Source: an uncultured Tenacibaculum sp.
GTDB lineage: Bacteria; Bacteroidota; Bacteroidia; Flavobacteriales; Flavobacteriaceae
Length of the DNA stretch: 64,000 nt
Assembly (NCBI GenBank): GCA_947492185.1
Contig: CANLMR010000002.1
Coordinates: 310,001 to 374,000 of the forward strand
Direction of reading: 5' to 3'
Positions 39,251 through 48,143 of this stretch are shown in pieces; the stretch's first letter is position 1; each line of letters begins with the position of its first letter. The notes below the pieces were generated by a model. That model saw only the letters and a list, made by a program, of their open reading frames with translations. It was not told the DNA's origin and made no database searches. The translations under genes were made by a program, and so were the position numbers.

Positions 39251-40639
39251 TTAAAATCGATATCTCTGTAATTCTCCTTCTGGGCTTAAAATCTCTATAT
39301 CTAATCTTTCATTTGAACGAGGGGAAAAAGAATCTAAAATATCGATCGCTTCTTTAGCTTTAAATATTGATTTGCCATTTATTTTTGTTATTATATAATC
39401 TTTACCAACCTTATAATAGACAAATTCTCGTCTATTTGTTCTAATTATTTTAGCTCCTCCCTCTAATTTATATTTCTTTTTATCTGAATCGTTTATATCT
39501 TTTAATTCTATACCAAAATTATTAGAAATGTAAGTACTCCTTTTAGATAATCTTACTTTTTTAACTAATTCATTATTATCTCTACTTACAGTCAAATTCA
39601 CATAATCTCCAGGCCTTTTTGCCGTGAGTTGACCTTTTAAATCTGAAAACTTAGAGATCTTGATATTATTGACTTTAGTTATCACATCACCTTCTTTCAA
39701 TCCTGCTTTGAACGCTCCACTTTCTTCATCTATACTGCCAATTTTTACACCTTCTATTTCTTCCGAGTTTTCAAAATCAGGCCTAAAACCAATTAATGCT
39801 TCTTGAACATTACCAAATTCTAACAAATCATCTATAATTTTTTTAGTAATGTTAGATGGTACAGCAAAAGAATAACCAATAAAAGATCCTGTTCTAGAAC
39901 TAATTGCCGTGTTAATCCCAACTAATTCTCCTCTTGTGTTTACTAATGCTCCACCACTATTTCCTGGGTTAACAGCTGCATCAGTTTGAATAAACGCATC
40001 AATATTTGTATTCCCTTGTAAATCCCTTCCTTTAGCACTAACAATCCCAGCAGTAACCGTAGAGTTTAAATTATACGGATTTCCAACTGCTAAAACCCAT
40101 TCTCCTATTTTAGTATTATCAGAATTCGCAAAAGTGATATATGGTAATTCAATATTAGAATCTATTTTTAATAATGCTATATCATTTTTCGTGTCTGCAC
40201 CTACTAATTGTGCTTTGTATTTTTTCTTATTATTTAATGTAACCTCTAAATCAGTTGCGCCATCAATAACATGATTATTAGTAACTATATAACCGTCTGA
40301 TGAAATGATGACACCACTACCAGTTCCTACTCTTTCTTGTTTTCTTTTTCCATTTCCAGTTCCAAAAAACTCTTCAAATGGATTATATACTTCTTTAACA
40401 GCTGTATTTTTAACGTGAACAACTGTATTTACTGTTCTTTCAGCAGCTTCAGTAAAATTTGTCGGTACAGATGAAGTATTTAATACAGTTGGAGTATAAT
40501 TCGCATTCATTGTTGACAATGCAGGTTCAACTGTTTTCTCTACTATAACTTGTGGTTTCTCTACGAAAAGTTTATAAACTCCTAACGAAGAAACTCCTCC
40601 CAAAAATGCAATAGTCAATATTCCTAAAACTCTTTTCAT
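39251..40639 (-). CDS. HtrA/DegP-family periplasmic serine protease
   Basis: A 462-residue protease with an N-terminal signal/anchor helix (about 5-22), trypsin-like domain (about 65-270) and two PDZ regions (about 280-370 and a weaker one to 462). The triad is H123 (NNHVIDGA), D153 (NDIALLKI) and S228 (NPGNSGGAL). Such proteases degrade or refold damaged envelope proteins. Transcribed alone from a near-perfect consensus promoter; divergent from dapF. Confidence 0.95.
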   Translation of the reverse strand: MKRVLGILTIAFLGGVSSLGVYKLFVEKPQVIVEKTVEPALSTMNANYTPTVLNTSSVPTNFTEAAERTVNTVVHVKNTAVKEVYNPFEEFFGTGNGKRKQERVGTGSGVIISSDGYIVTNNHVIDGATDLEVTLNNKKKYKAQLVGADTKNDIALLKIDSNIELPYITFANSDNTKIGEWVLAVGNPYNLNSTVTAGIVSAKGRDLQGNTNIDAFIQTDAAVNPGNSGGALVNTRGELVGINTAISSRTGSFIGYSFAVPSNITKKIIDDLLEFGNVQEALIGFRPDFENSEEIEGVKIGSIDEESGAFKAGLKEGDVITKVNNIKISKFSDLKGQLTAKRPGDYVNLTVSRDNNELVKKVRLSKRSTYISNNFGIELKDINDSDKKKYKLEGGAKIIRTNRREFVYYKVGKDYIITKINGKSIFKAKEAIDILDSFSPRSNERLDIEILSPEGELQRYRF

Positions 40640-40661
40640 GTTATTAAATTTTTAAGCTACT

Positions 40662-40691
40662 CAAATATACAATTTTAACATTTTAACACAA
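40662..40691 (-). promoter_or_regulatory. Consensus promoter of the HtrA gene
   Basis: On the minus strand TTG (40689-40691), exactly 19 nt, then TATATTTG (40662-40669): a full match to the Bacteroidota vegetative consensus. The predicted leader is about 16 nt. Confidence 0.85.
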
Positions 40692-40758
40692 TCTGTTTAA
40701 CTTCTCTTTAACGTACTTTAACCGCTATTTAACAATCAACTTATACTTAGTAAATATG

Positions 40759-40766
40759 TATATTTG
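40759..40766 (+). promoter_or_regulatory. -7 element of dapF
   Basis: TATATTTG is an exact TAnnTTTG match ending six bases before the dapF ATG at 40772, pointing to a leaderless message. It overlaps the GTG (40766) that begins the longer open frame, which argues against that start. Confidence 0.6.
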
Positions 40767-40771
40767 TGTTA

Positions 40772-41548
40772 ATGAATTTAGAGTTTTACAAATACCAAGG
40801 AACAGGTAATGATTTTGTTTTAATCGATAATCGAATTTCTTTTTTTCCAAAAGATAATCATATTATCATCAATAGATTGTGTGATCGTCACTTTGGAGTC
40901 GGTGCAGATGGACTAATATTATTAGAAAATGATGAAGATACCGATTTTAAAATGGTTTATTTTAATGCGGATGGTAATGAAAGTACAATGTGTGGTAATG
41001 GCGGGAGATGTATAGTTGCGTTTGCAAATAAATTGGGTGTAATAAAAAATAAAACTACTTTTAATGCTACTGATGGTTTACACTATGCAACAATTAACAA
41101 TGGTATTATTTCTTTACAAATGATTGATGTTAATGAAGTAGAGCAAAAAAATGGTTATGTTTTTACAGATACTGGATCTCCCCATCATGTAGAATTAGTA
41201 AATAATATTGATTCTTACGATGTTTTTAATAAAGGAAGACAAATAAGAAATGATATATATGGAACTGAAGGCAGCAATGTAAATTTTGTTGAGCAGATCA
41301 ATTCTAATTCGTTTAGAATACGAACTTATGAACGTGGAGTTGAAAATGAAACTTTAGCTTGTGGTACTGGTGCAACAGCAGCAGCAATTGCAATGCACAA
41401 CATGCGTAAAACAAAAGATAAAAACATTAATATCAAGGTAGAAGGCGGGCAATTATCCATTTCATTCGATGTAGAAGAACAATCTTATAAGAACGTTTTT
41501 TTAACTGGTCCAGCTCAATTTGTTTTTAAAGGTCAAATAGAAATTTAA
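40772..41548 (+). CDS. dapF: Diaminopimelate epimerase
   Basis: A 258-residue epimerase converting LL- to meso-diaminopimelate for peptidoglycan. The two catalytic cysteines are C74 (STMCGNGGRC) and C197 (ETLACGTGATA), with FYKYQGTGNDFVLID at the N-terminus. ATG 40772 is chosen over a GTG two codons earlier that sits in the promoter box. First gene of dapF-GNAT-mltG; its stop shares one base with the next start (TAATG). Confidence 0.96.
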   Translation: MNLEFYKYQGTGNDFVLIDNRISFFPKDNHIIINRLCDRHFGVGADGLILLENDEDTDFKMVYFNADGNESTMCGNGGRCIVAFANKLGVIKNKTTFNATDGLHYATINNGIISLQMIDVNEVEQKNGYVFTDTGSPHHVELVNNIDSYDVFNKGRQIRNDIYGTEGSNVNFVEQINSNSFRIRTYERGVENETLACGTGATAAAIAMHNMRKTKDKNINIKVEGGQLSISFDVEEQSYKNVFLTGPAQFVFKGQIEI

Positions 41549-42075
41549 TGCAAACTCTTATAGGCAAGCATATCAAATTAAGAGCTATTGAGCCTGAAGA
41601 TCTAGAGTTTCTATTTCAAATAGAAAACAATGAACTTTTTTGGGAAGTAAGTCACACACAAACTCCATTTTCTAAATACTTACTAAAGCAGTATATTGAA
41701 AACTGCCATTTAGATATATATGAGGCAAAACAATTACGTTTAGTTATAGAAAAAATAGATTCTAAACAACAAATTGGGTTGATTGATTTGTTTGATTTTA
41801 ATCCGCTACATAAAAGAGCTGGTATTGGCATTGTTATTCATGAAAATCACCAACATAATGGTCTTGCTACTGAAGCACTTGAATTACTTATAAATTATAG
41901 CTTTATAAAGCTAAATTTACACCAATTATTTGCTAATATTGCTATTGATAATCACAAAAGCATTTCATTATTTAAAAAACATAACTTTCAAGAGGTTGGT
42001 ATTAAAAAAGATTGGCTACTCTCTAAAGGTAAATTTAAAGATGAATTTTTATTTCAATTAATCAATGAAAAATAA
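41548..42075 (+). CDS. GNAT-family N-acetyltransferase (RimJ/RimL-like)
   Basis: A 175-residue acetyltransferase. It has the N-terminal KLRAIEPEDLEFLFQIENNELFWEVS typical of the RimL/Acetyltransf_3 branch, an acetyl-CoA loop in HQHNGLATEALELLINYSF (near 108-126), and IDNHKSISLFKKHNFQEVGIKKDW at the end. Substrate unknown. It sits between dapF and mltG, overlapping each by 1 and 11 bases, so it is cotranscribed with cell-wall genes; a wall role is possible but not shown. Confidence 0.9.
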   Translation: MQTLIGKHIKLRAIEPEDLEFLFQIENNELFWEVSHTQTPFSKYLLKQYIENCHLDIYEAKQLRLVIEKIDSKQQIGLIDLFDFNPLHKRAGIGIVIHENHQHNGLATEALELLINYSFIKLNLHQLFANIAIDNHKSISLFKKHNFQEVGIKKDWLLSKGKFKDEFLFQLINEK

Positions 42076-43096
42076 AATATTAATCATAGTATGTGCCCTA
42101 CTAGTAATTACTAGCGCAGTAGGATTCTACTTCTACAATAAAATTTTCTCTTCAGCTGTTACTAAAGACACCACCGTATTTATAACTTCTGATAGTGATA
42201 TGGATGCGTTGAAAGACGTTTTAAATGGAGTTGTTGATAATTACGATGATTTTCTTTGGGTTGCTGATAAAAAGAAGTTTAAATCTCCTAAAGGTGGAAT
42301 GTATGTTTTAAACAAAGGAATGAGTTTAAATGATTTGGTAAATCTTTTTCGTTCTGGTAATCAAACTGCAGTAAAAGTTGCTTTTAACAATCAAGATACT
42401 CTAGAAAAGTTGGCTGGTAGAATAGCACAGCAAATAGAGACCGATAGTATTTCTTTACTTAATGCTTTTAAAGCCCCTGAGTTTTTAAAAAAGAATGATT
42501 TTACTGAAAAATCTGTGTTGGGAATGTATATTCCCAATCAATACCAATTTTATTGGAATATTTCTCCAGAGAGTTTCAGAGATAAAATGCTTAAACAGTA
42601 TAATAAATTTTGGAATAAAAGTAGATTAGAGAAAGCGGAAAAACTTGGATTAACTAAAGATCAAGTAATTACATTAGCGTCAATAGTACAAAAAGAAACA
42701 GCTCAGATTTCTGAACGCCCAAAAGTAGCTGGATTGTATTTAAATCGATATAAAAGTAAATGGCCTTTAGAAGCAGATCCGACTATTATTTATGCTTTAA
42801 GAGAAATTAATGGCCAAGATTTTATTGTTAAGAGAGTTTTATTCAGAGATATTGAAAATACTAAAAAATCTCCTTATAATACCTACAAAAACCCTGGACT
42901 ACCTCCTTCTTTAATTGCAATGCCTGATATTTCGTCAATAGATGCAGTACTAAACCCTGCTAAACACGATTATTATTTTATGTGTGCTAGTGTAGATAAT
43001 ATTGGTTTTCATGAATTTGCTAAATCATTATCTCAACACAACCGAAATGCTGCAAAATATCAGCGATGGATTAGTAATCAAGGAATTAAGCGATAA
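42065..43096 (+). CDS. mltG: Endolytic murein transglycosylase MltG
   Basis: A 343-residue YceG/MltG family enzyme with an N-terminal membrane anchor (about 5-25) and a periplasmic domain. The catalytic glutamate is E211 in LASIVQKETAQISERPKVAGLYLNR, and the TPYNTY-like SPYNTYKNPGLPPSLIAMP segment near 278-296 is present. It cuts nascent glycan strands to set their length. Third gene of the dapF operon. Confidence 0.95.
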   Translation: MKNKILIIVCALLVITSAVGFYFYNKIFSSAVTKDTTVFITSDSDMDALKDVLNGVVDNYDDFLWVADKKKFKSPKGGMYVLNKGMSLNDLVNLFRSGNQTAVKVAFNNQDTLEKLAGRIAQQIETDSISLLNAFKAPEFLKKNDFTEKSVLGMYIPNQYQFYWNISPESFRDKMLKQYNKFWNKSRLEKAEKLGLTKDQVITLASIVQKETAQISERPKVAGLYLNRYKSKWPLEADPTIIYALREINGQDFIVKRVLFRDIENTKKSPYNTYKNPGLPPSLIAMPDISSIDAVLNPAKHDYYFMCASVDNIGFHEFAKSLSQHNRNAAKYQRWISNQGIKR

Positions 43097-43334
43097 TTTT
43101 AACAAAAATTTATTCTTAATTGATTAACAGCTTTTTAGACAATTTAACAGATAAACTACCTAACTGATTATTAGATTTTTAATTTTCAATTAAGAAAAAT
43201 ACATTTTTGACAAAATAACAAAATATACAAAATTTCAAGTTTTGTTTTAAAGCAAATTTTTATCATATATTTGCGCCCGCTAAACAGAAAGTATATTAAT
43301 TATCAGAAAATTAGGGGCAATTTCAATTGTTATT
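43097..43334 (+). promoter_or_regulatory. Spacer with consensus promoter at 43242-43273
   Basis: TTG (43242-43244), 21 nt, TATATTTG (43266-43273) gives an exact Bacteroidota promoter, with transcription expected near 43280. The 150 bp before it are very AT-rich with no recognisable hairpin after mltG. The stretch 43299-43334 is probably coding (see next entry). Confidence 0.8.
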
Positions 43335-43874
43335 ATGCTATTTAGTTTCACAAATAAAAAGGGGATTTTATTAGAAGAAACTAAGCCAAGTAACTACACT
43401 ACTACAGAGGACTTATTAATCCTAGAGAAAAACTTTATAGGGTTTAAAGAAGCATTAGCTTTTAAAGAATCACAAGGTAAATACACCGTAGTAAATACCT
43501 TAGGGTATTTAGGAAAGTATCAATTTGGAAAAGGGACTTTACGTCGTTTTAAAATCTATGATACACAAAAATTCCTGAAAAACCCTGAATTACAAGAGAG
43601 GGCTTTCACTGCCTTGTGTAAGGTGAATAAATGGATTTTAAGAAGGGATATTTCCCGTTTTGTAGGAAAACGTATTAACGGAATCGTTGTTACGGAATCT
43701 GGAATTTTAGCTGCAGCACATTTAGCTGGAGCAGGAAACGTAAAAAAATTTTTACGCTCATATGGTAGTTTTCAGTTCAAAGATTCATATGGAACATCTA
43801 TTGAATCGTATTTAAAGAAGTTTTCTGGATATGATGTATCTCATATAGAAGCTGATAAGAAAGCTACAGTATAA
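43335..43874 (+). CDS. Exported lysozyme/transglycosylase-like protein; start uncertain
   Basis: From the first ATG it is 179 residues. A domain of about 115 residues has IGFKEALAFKESQGKYTVVNTLGYLGKYQFGKGTL, where E48 sits like the catalytic acid of lytic enzymes, and ESGILAAAHLAGAGNVKKFL, reminiscent of transglycosylase-type folds. The ATG begins midway through a hydrophobic signal peptide: in-frame codons from 43299 read IIRKLGAISIVI before MLFSF, and an AGAAAG ribosome-site-like run precedes an ATT at 43299. The real start may be that ATT. Follows mltG but has its own promoter. Confidence 0.7.
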   Translation: MLFSFTNKKGILLEETKPSNYTTTEDLLILEKNFIGFKEALAFKESQGKYTVVNTLGYLGKYQFGKGTLRRFKIYDTQKFLKNPELQERAFTALCKVNKWILRRDISRFVGKRINGIVVTESGILAAAHLAGAGNVKKFLRSYGSFQFKDSYGTSIESYLKKFSGYDVSHIEADKKATV

Positions 43875-43901
43875 CAAACAAAATTACTTATTAAAAAATA
43901 A

Positions 43902-44606
43902 TTAGGCCTGTATAATGAAAATTGCAGGCCTTTTGTGTAAATCAGGGTTTTCAGATTTCCACTTACCTACTGTAAATGTTTTTATATACTCTGTAGGTAA
44001 AGAAATATCACAAGCAACACATAACCTTGTATTTTGATGTAAAGTAGCTCTAATATCATCTAACATTTTCCCATTTCTATAAGGAGTTTCTATAAAGATT
44101 TGAGATTGATTTTTATCTCTCGACAATCGCTCTAATTCTTTTAAAGCCTTCTTTTTGTCAGATTTATCTATGGGCAAATACCCATTAAAAGCAAAATTTT
44201 GACCATTCATTCCTGATGCCATCATCGCTAGCAAAATAGACGAAGGACCAACTAATGGTATCACTTGAATGTCTTTTTCATGAGCTTGTTTTACTATCAT
44301 TGCCCCTGGATCAGCAACACCAGGAACACCTGCCTCGGATAATACTCCGACCGAAATTCCTTTTTCACAAACGTCTAAATAATTTCGAGTTTCTAATTCA
44401 TGAGAAAACTTATCTATTTTCATGAAATGAAGTTCTGACTGCACTTTATTAGGCGTTATCCTCTTGATATATCTCCTTGCAGTTTTTTCATTTTCAACAA
44501 TAAAAAAATCAAGAGTTTCAATTACCTTCTTAACAGAAATAGGCATTACCTCTAAAGGTTCTGTATCTCCCAAAGTTGTAGGAATTAAATATAACTTACC
44601 TAGCAT
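43902..44606 (-). CDS. rsmI: 16S rRNA (cytidine-2'-O)-methyltransferase RsmI family
   Basis: A 234-residue tetrapyrrole-methylase-fold enzyme. KLYLIPTTLGD at the N-terminus, VGVLSEAGVPGVADPGA (near 86-102), the PLVGPSSILLAMMASG loop (near 116-131) and IFIETPYRNGKMLDD are RsmI marks. It is about 50 residues shorter than the E. coli enzyme, as common in Bacteroidota, lacking the usual C-terminal extension. Six nt downstream of the phosphatase gene in the dnaA operon. Confidence 0.88.
   Translation of the reverse strand: MLGKLYLIPTTLGDTEPLEVMPISVKKVIETLDFFIVENEKTARRYIKRITPNKVQSELHFMKIDKFSHELETRNYLDVCEKGISVGVLSEAGVPGVADPGAMIVKQAHEKDIQVIPLVGPSSILLAMMASGMNGQNFAFNGYLPIDKSDKKKALKELERLSRDKNQSQIFIETPYRNGKMLDDIRATLHQNTRLCVACDISLPTEYIKTFTVGKWKSENPDLHKRPAIFIIQA
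43904..43935 (+). terminator. Candidate terminator lying in the 3' end of rsmI
   Basis: AGGCCTG (43904-43910) and CAGGCCT (43925-43931) pair around a 14-nt loop, followed by TTTT. It is well placed to end the plus-strand transcript of the transglycosylase-like gene, while its bases also encode the last residues of rsmI. Confidence 0.5.
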
Positions 44607-44612
44607 ATCAAA

Positions 44613-45062
44613 TTATTGAATTTTAGAAGCTATTACATCACAAGCTTCGTCTAACATATTAAAAACATTTTCAAACCCTTGATCTCCTCCATAATAAGGA
44701 TCCGGAACATTCAAGTTTAAATTCGGATTAGATTCATTCAAAATCATTTTAACTTTAGATTCATCTTCATTATTTCTCGCCATATCTAAAATATTGTTGT
44801 AGTTACTTTGATCCATTGCATAAATTAAATCAAAATTATCAAAATCATCAACTACAAGTTTTCTAGATCGTTGATCTGTAATATCAATTCCTTTTAGCTT
44901 AGCTATAGAAATAGATCTAGGATCAGGCAATTCTCCTTGATGAAACCCTGAAGTCCCAGCTGAATCAATAATAATTGAGTCAGAAAAAACTTTAGATCGA
45001 AGAATACCTTCAGCTAATGGCGAACGACAAATATTCCCCAAACAAACCATAAGTATCCTCAT
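44613..45062 (-). CDS. Low-molecular-weight protein-tyrosine phosphatase
   Basis: A 149-residue LMW-PTP. The P-loop C7-LGNIC-R13-S at the N-terminus gives the CX5R catalytic signature, and DPYYGG near 120-125 carries the general acid aspartate. It removes phosphate from protein tyrosines, often in polysaccharide control, or acts as a general phosphatase. Lies 14 nt after dnaA and six before rsmI. Confidence 0.95.
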   Translation of the reverse strand: MRILMVCLGNICRSPLAEGILRSKVFSDSIIIDSAGTSGFHQGELPDPRSISIAKLKGIDITDQRSRKLVVDDFDNFDLIYAMDQSNYNNILDMARNNEDESKVKMILNESNPNLNLNVPDPYYGGDQGFENVFNMLDEACDVIASKIQ

Positions 45063-45076
45063 AAGAAATTAAATTT

Positions 45077-46501
45077 TTAGAATGTTAGCTTTTTTGTCAA
45101 GTCTTCTACGTACTTTCTAAATTGCTTATCCGTTTCTGTTAAGTTATCAACAGTTTTACAAGCATGAAGTACAGTGGCATGATCTCTTTGCCCAATTTGA
45201 TTACCAATACTTGCCAAAGAAGATTTAGTCATACGTTTTGCAAAGTACATTGCTAACTGACGTGCTTGTACAACATGTCTTTTTCTTGTTTTAGATTGTA
45301 GTGTAGCAACATCCATATCGAAATACTTAGAAACAACCTTCTGAATATAATCTATAGAAACTTCTTTCTTCGTATTCTTAACAAACTTATCTACTATCTG
45401 TCTTGCTAATTCTAAAGTAAATTCTTTCCTATTAAAAGAAGCTTGAGCAATCATAGAAATAATTACGCCCTCCAACTCTCTAACATTAGATTTTACATTC
45501 TTAGCAATATATTCAACTATATCTTCAGGCATTTCCACACCATCTCTAAATAGTTTTCTTTGTAAAATTGAAATTCTTGTTTCGTAATCAGGGTTTTGCA
45601 ACTCAGCTGATAACCCCCATTTGAAACGTGATAATAATCGTTGCTCAATGTCTTGCATATCAACAGGTGCTTTATCCGAAGTTAAAATAACCTGTTTCCC
45701 ATTTTGATGTAAATGATTGAAAATATGGAAGAACACATCTTGTGTACCAGCTTTACCTGATAAAAATTGAACATCATCAATAATCAACACATCAATCATT
45801 TGATAGAAATGAATAAAATCATTTCTAGTATTCGATTTAACAGAATCAATAAATTGTTGAGTAAACTTCTCAGAAGAAATATATAAAACTGTTTTATCAG
45901 GATACTTGTCTTTAATATCTACACCAATAGCGTGAGCCAAATGTGTTTTTCCTAATCCCACTCCTCCATAAATGAGTAACGGATTAAAAGATGTTCCTCC
46001 AGGTTTATTTGCAACTGCAATACCGGCTGAACGAGCAAGTCTATTAGAATCTCCTTCTACAAAATTTTCAAAATTGTAATTAGGATTTAATTGAGATTCT
46101 ATTTTTACCTTTTGTAAACCTGGTATGATAAAAGGGTTTTTAAGTTCTCTTTTAGATTCTAAAGGAACTGTTACCTTTTGAGGTTTTAAAGGGTTTCTAT
46201 TAGAACTAGGTATTTTTACAGTTTGTGGATTATTACTACTGTAGTTGTTTTCCATACGAACATCATAAATTAATTTTGCATGCTCTCCTAATTCTTTAAT
46301 TAGTGCTACACGAAGTAATTTAATATAATGCTCTTCTAACCATTCGTAAAAAAACTTACTGGGAACTTGTACAGTTAACGCCTCTCCAGACAACTTAACA
46401 GGTTTAATAGGTTCGAACCATGTCTTGTATGCCTGAGGTTTAATATTGTCCTTAATAAAAGACAAACAATTTAACCAAACTAATTCAGCAGATTTATTCA
46501 T
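45077..46501 (-). CDS. dnaA: Chromosomal replication initiator protein DnaA
   Basis: A 474-residue initiator. Domain I (1-85), a linker, the AAA+ domain with Walker A GGVGLGKT (179-186) and Walker B VLIIDDVQFL, and the C-terminal DNA-binding domain with the signature GQRDHATVLHACKTV near 436-450. First gene of dnaA-LMW-PTP-rsmI. The 171-bp upstream spacer is AT-rich, but I saw no cluster of TTATCCACA-type boxes, so oriC is not called here. Confidence 0.97.
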   Translation of the reverse strand: MNKSAELVWLNCLSFIKDNIKPQAYKTWFEPIKPVKLSGEALTVQVPSKFFYEWLEEHYIKLLRVALIKELGEHAKLIYDVRMENNYSSNNPQTVKIPSSNRNPLKPQKVTVPLESKRELKNPFIIPGLQKVKIESQLNPNYNFENFVEGDSNRLARSAGIAVANKPGGTSFNPLLIYGGVGLGKTHLAHAIGVDIKDKYPDKTVLYISSEKFTQQFIDSVKSNTRNDFIHFYQMIDVLIIDDVQFLSGKAGTQDVFFHIFNHLHQNGKQVILTSDKAPVDMQDIEQRLLSRFKWGLSAELQNPDYETRISILQRKLFRDGVEMPEDIVEYIAKNVKSNVRELEGVIISMIAQASFNRKEFTLELARQIVDKFVKNTKKEVSIDYIQKVVSKYFDMDVATLQSKTRKRHVVQARQLAMYFAKRMTKSSLASIGNQIGQRDHATVLHACKTVDNLTETDKQFRKYVEDLTKKLTF

Positions 46502-46672
46502 TTAAGTTTTTCAGAAAAAAAATTACGCTCGCAAAAAATAATTGCGAAAAAAAATATGTTTAATTACCCTCCCTACGGGCGAACAAAAGTGTGAATAAAT
46601 TTCAGTAAAAAAAAATCAAATTGGTATTGATTTTTATTTTTTTTTTACGTAAGATTCAATAAAAAAAACTTA
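46502..46672. other. Divergent spacer dnaA / thioesterase
   Basis: A 171-bp AT-rich spacer with long A and T tracts (46604-46667) and one GC-rich island (CCTCCCTACGGGCG, 46567-46580). A CACTTTTG near-match to the -7 consensus reads toward dnaA (46585-46592). No DnaA-box cluster or hairpin was found. Confidence 0.5.
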
Positions 46673-47077
46673 ATGACTATTAATCACAGTTCAATTGTAA
46701 GGGTACGTTATGGCGAAACTGATCAAATGGGGGTAGTTTATCATGGAAATTACGCTCAATACTTTGAGATTGGTCGAACAGAATGGCTTCGTTCCCTTGG
46801 GATTACGTACAAATATATGGAAAAAACAGGAATAATTCTTCCCGTTATTTCACTGAATTGTAACTTTAAAAAATCTGCCTATTACGATGATGAATTAACC
46901 ATTCTCACTATTTTAAAAAAGACTCCAAGTGTTAAAATAGAATTTGATTATCAAATTAAAAATCAGCATCAAGATTTAATATGCACAGGAAGTACAACAT
47001 TAGCTTTTATTGATAGTAATTCTATGAGACCAATTCGTTGCCCAGAATACATTATAGAAAAACTAAAAGTTTCCTAA
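46673..47077 (+). CDS. Acyl-CoA thioesterase (YbgC/4HBT hot-dog fold)
   Basis: A 134-residue single hot-dog domain. VRYGETDQMGVVYHGNYAQYFEIGRTEWLR near 10-39 is the 4HBT signature, with D17 as the usual catalytic aspartate. It hydrolyses acyl-CoA thioesters; in proteobacteria YbgC goes with the Tol-Pal system, which is not present here. Single gene divergent from dnaA. Confidence 0.9.
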   Translation: MTINHSSIVRVRYGETDQMGVVYHGNYAQYFEIGRTEWLRSLGITYKYMEKTGIILPVISLNCNFKKSAYYDDELTILTILKKTPSVKIEFDYQIKNQHQDLICTGSTTLAFIDSNSMRPIRCPEYIIEKLKVS

Positions 47078-47142
47078 TATTATTACCTTGTACAATGAAG
47101 AAATTTAATATCTTCATTTAAATTATTGCACAAACCAAATAA

Positions 47143-47715
47143 ATGAAAATATATACTAAAACTGGAGATAAAGGCACTACCGCCCTATTTGGTGGAACTC
47201 GTGTACCAAAATACCATCTAAGAATTGAAAGTTATGGTACTGTAGATGAATTAAACTCTTATATTGGTCTAATTAGAGATCAAGAAATTGATGAAATTTC
47301 TAAAAATGCTTTGATTAAAATACAAGATGAATTGTTTACTCTTGGAGCCATGTTAGCTACTCCTCCAGAAAAAGAGGTTTTAAAAAACGGAAAAGAACGA
47401 TTAAACATTCCTAAAATTAATGACGAATCAATTGACTTTCTTGAAAAGGAAATGGATACTATGAATGAACATCTTCCTCAAATGACGCATTTTGTTTTAC
47501 CAGGTGGACATCAAACGGTGTCATTCTGTCACATTGCACGCTGTGTATGTAGGAGAGCCGAGCGTTTAAGCGTTGCTTTAAATGAGGAAGAACCAATAGA
47601 TAATAGTATTTTAATGTATCTAAACCGACTTTCTGACTACCTTTTTGTGTTGGCACGAAAGTTGACTTTCCTATTGAAAGCTGAAGAGGTAAAATGGGTA
47701 CCTAAAAAGCTTTAA
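47143..47715 (+). CDS. Cob(I)alamin adenosyltransferase, PduO type
   Basis: A 190-residue helical-bundle enzyme that transfers the adenosyl group of ATP to cob(I)alamin, making adenosylcobalamin. The ATP-binding N-terminus YTKTGDKGTTALFGG (4-18), GTVDELNSYIGLIR near 32-45 and CVCRRAERL near 130-138 are PduO signatures. No B12-dependent enzyme is next to it; its product would be the cofactor of the CarH-like regulator at the left end of the window. Confidence 0.95.
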   Translation: MKIYTKTGDKGTTALFGGTRVPKYHLRIESYGTVDELNSYIGLIRDQEIDEISKNALIKIQDELFTLGAMLATPPEKEVLKNGKERLNIPKINDESIDFLEKEMDTMNEHLPQMTHFVLPGGHQTVSFCHIARCVCRRAERLSVALNEEEPIDNSILMYLNRLSDYLFVLARKLTFLLKAEEVKWVPKKL

Positions 47716-47758
47716 ATAAGTTCTTTTTATACTATTTTTTACATTTTCAAAAAAAAAC

Positions 47759-47788
47759 TTGACTTTTTCAGTTTAAATTTTATTTTTG
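47759..47788 (+). promoter_or_regulatory. Consensus promoter of the DUF2795 gene
   Basis: TTG (47759-47761), exactly 19 nt, TATTTTTG (47781-47788): full match to the Bacteroidota consensus. The predicted leader is about 20 nt before ATG 47814. Confidence 0.85.
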
Positions 47789-47813
47789 CAAAACACTAAA
47801 AACAGATTTAGAA

Positions 47814-48035
47814 ATGTATTGGACACTTGAATTAGCATCTTATTTAGCAGATGCACCTTGGCCAGCTACCAAAGACGAATTAATTGATTACGCTATTCGT
47901 ACTGGTGCTCCTTTGGAAGTGGTAGAAAATCTACAGGATATCGAAGATGAAGGTGAGATTTACGATTCTATCATTGAAATTTGGCCAGATTATCCTACCG
48001 AGGAGGATTATCTTTGGAACGAAGATGAATATTAA
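47814..48035 (+). CDS. DUF2795 family small acidic protein
   Basis: A 73-residue acidic protein (MYWTLELASYLADAPWPATKDELIDYAIRTGAPLEVVENLQ...), matching DUF2795, which has a winged-helix-like compact fold. Highly conserved in Bacteroidota, role unknown. Own strong promoter and terminator suggest high expression. Confidence 0.88.
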   Translation: MYWTLELASYLADAPWPATKDELIDYAIRTGAPLEVVENLQDIEDEGEIYDSIIEIWPDYPTEEDYLWNEDEY

Positions 48036-48047
48036 AAACATAAATTC

Positions 48048-48076
48048 GAAGAGTCTCTTTTAGAGGCTTTTTTTTT
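48048..48076 (+). terminator. Intrinsic terminator after the DUF2795 gene
   Basis: AGTCTCT (48052-48058) and AGAGGCT (48062-48068) pair with one wobble, followed by a nine-base T-run. Confidence 0.85.
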
Positions 48077-48143
48077 GCTTACTTTTAAGCACCAAATAAC
48101 TAATTTATATTCTGAATTTTATTCAGATTAAAACTCACACAAA

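Noticed and set aside
46502..46672. Replication origin next to dnaA
   Set aside because: AT-rich tracts are present, but no cluster of TTATCCACA-type DnaA boxes was seen by eye; a motif scan would be needed.
47459..47656. Antisense frame inside the adenosyltransferase gene
   Set aside because: Shadow of a conserved gene with no independent support.
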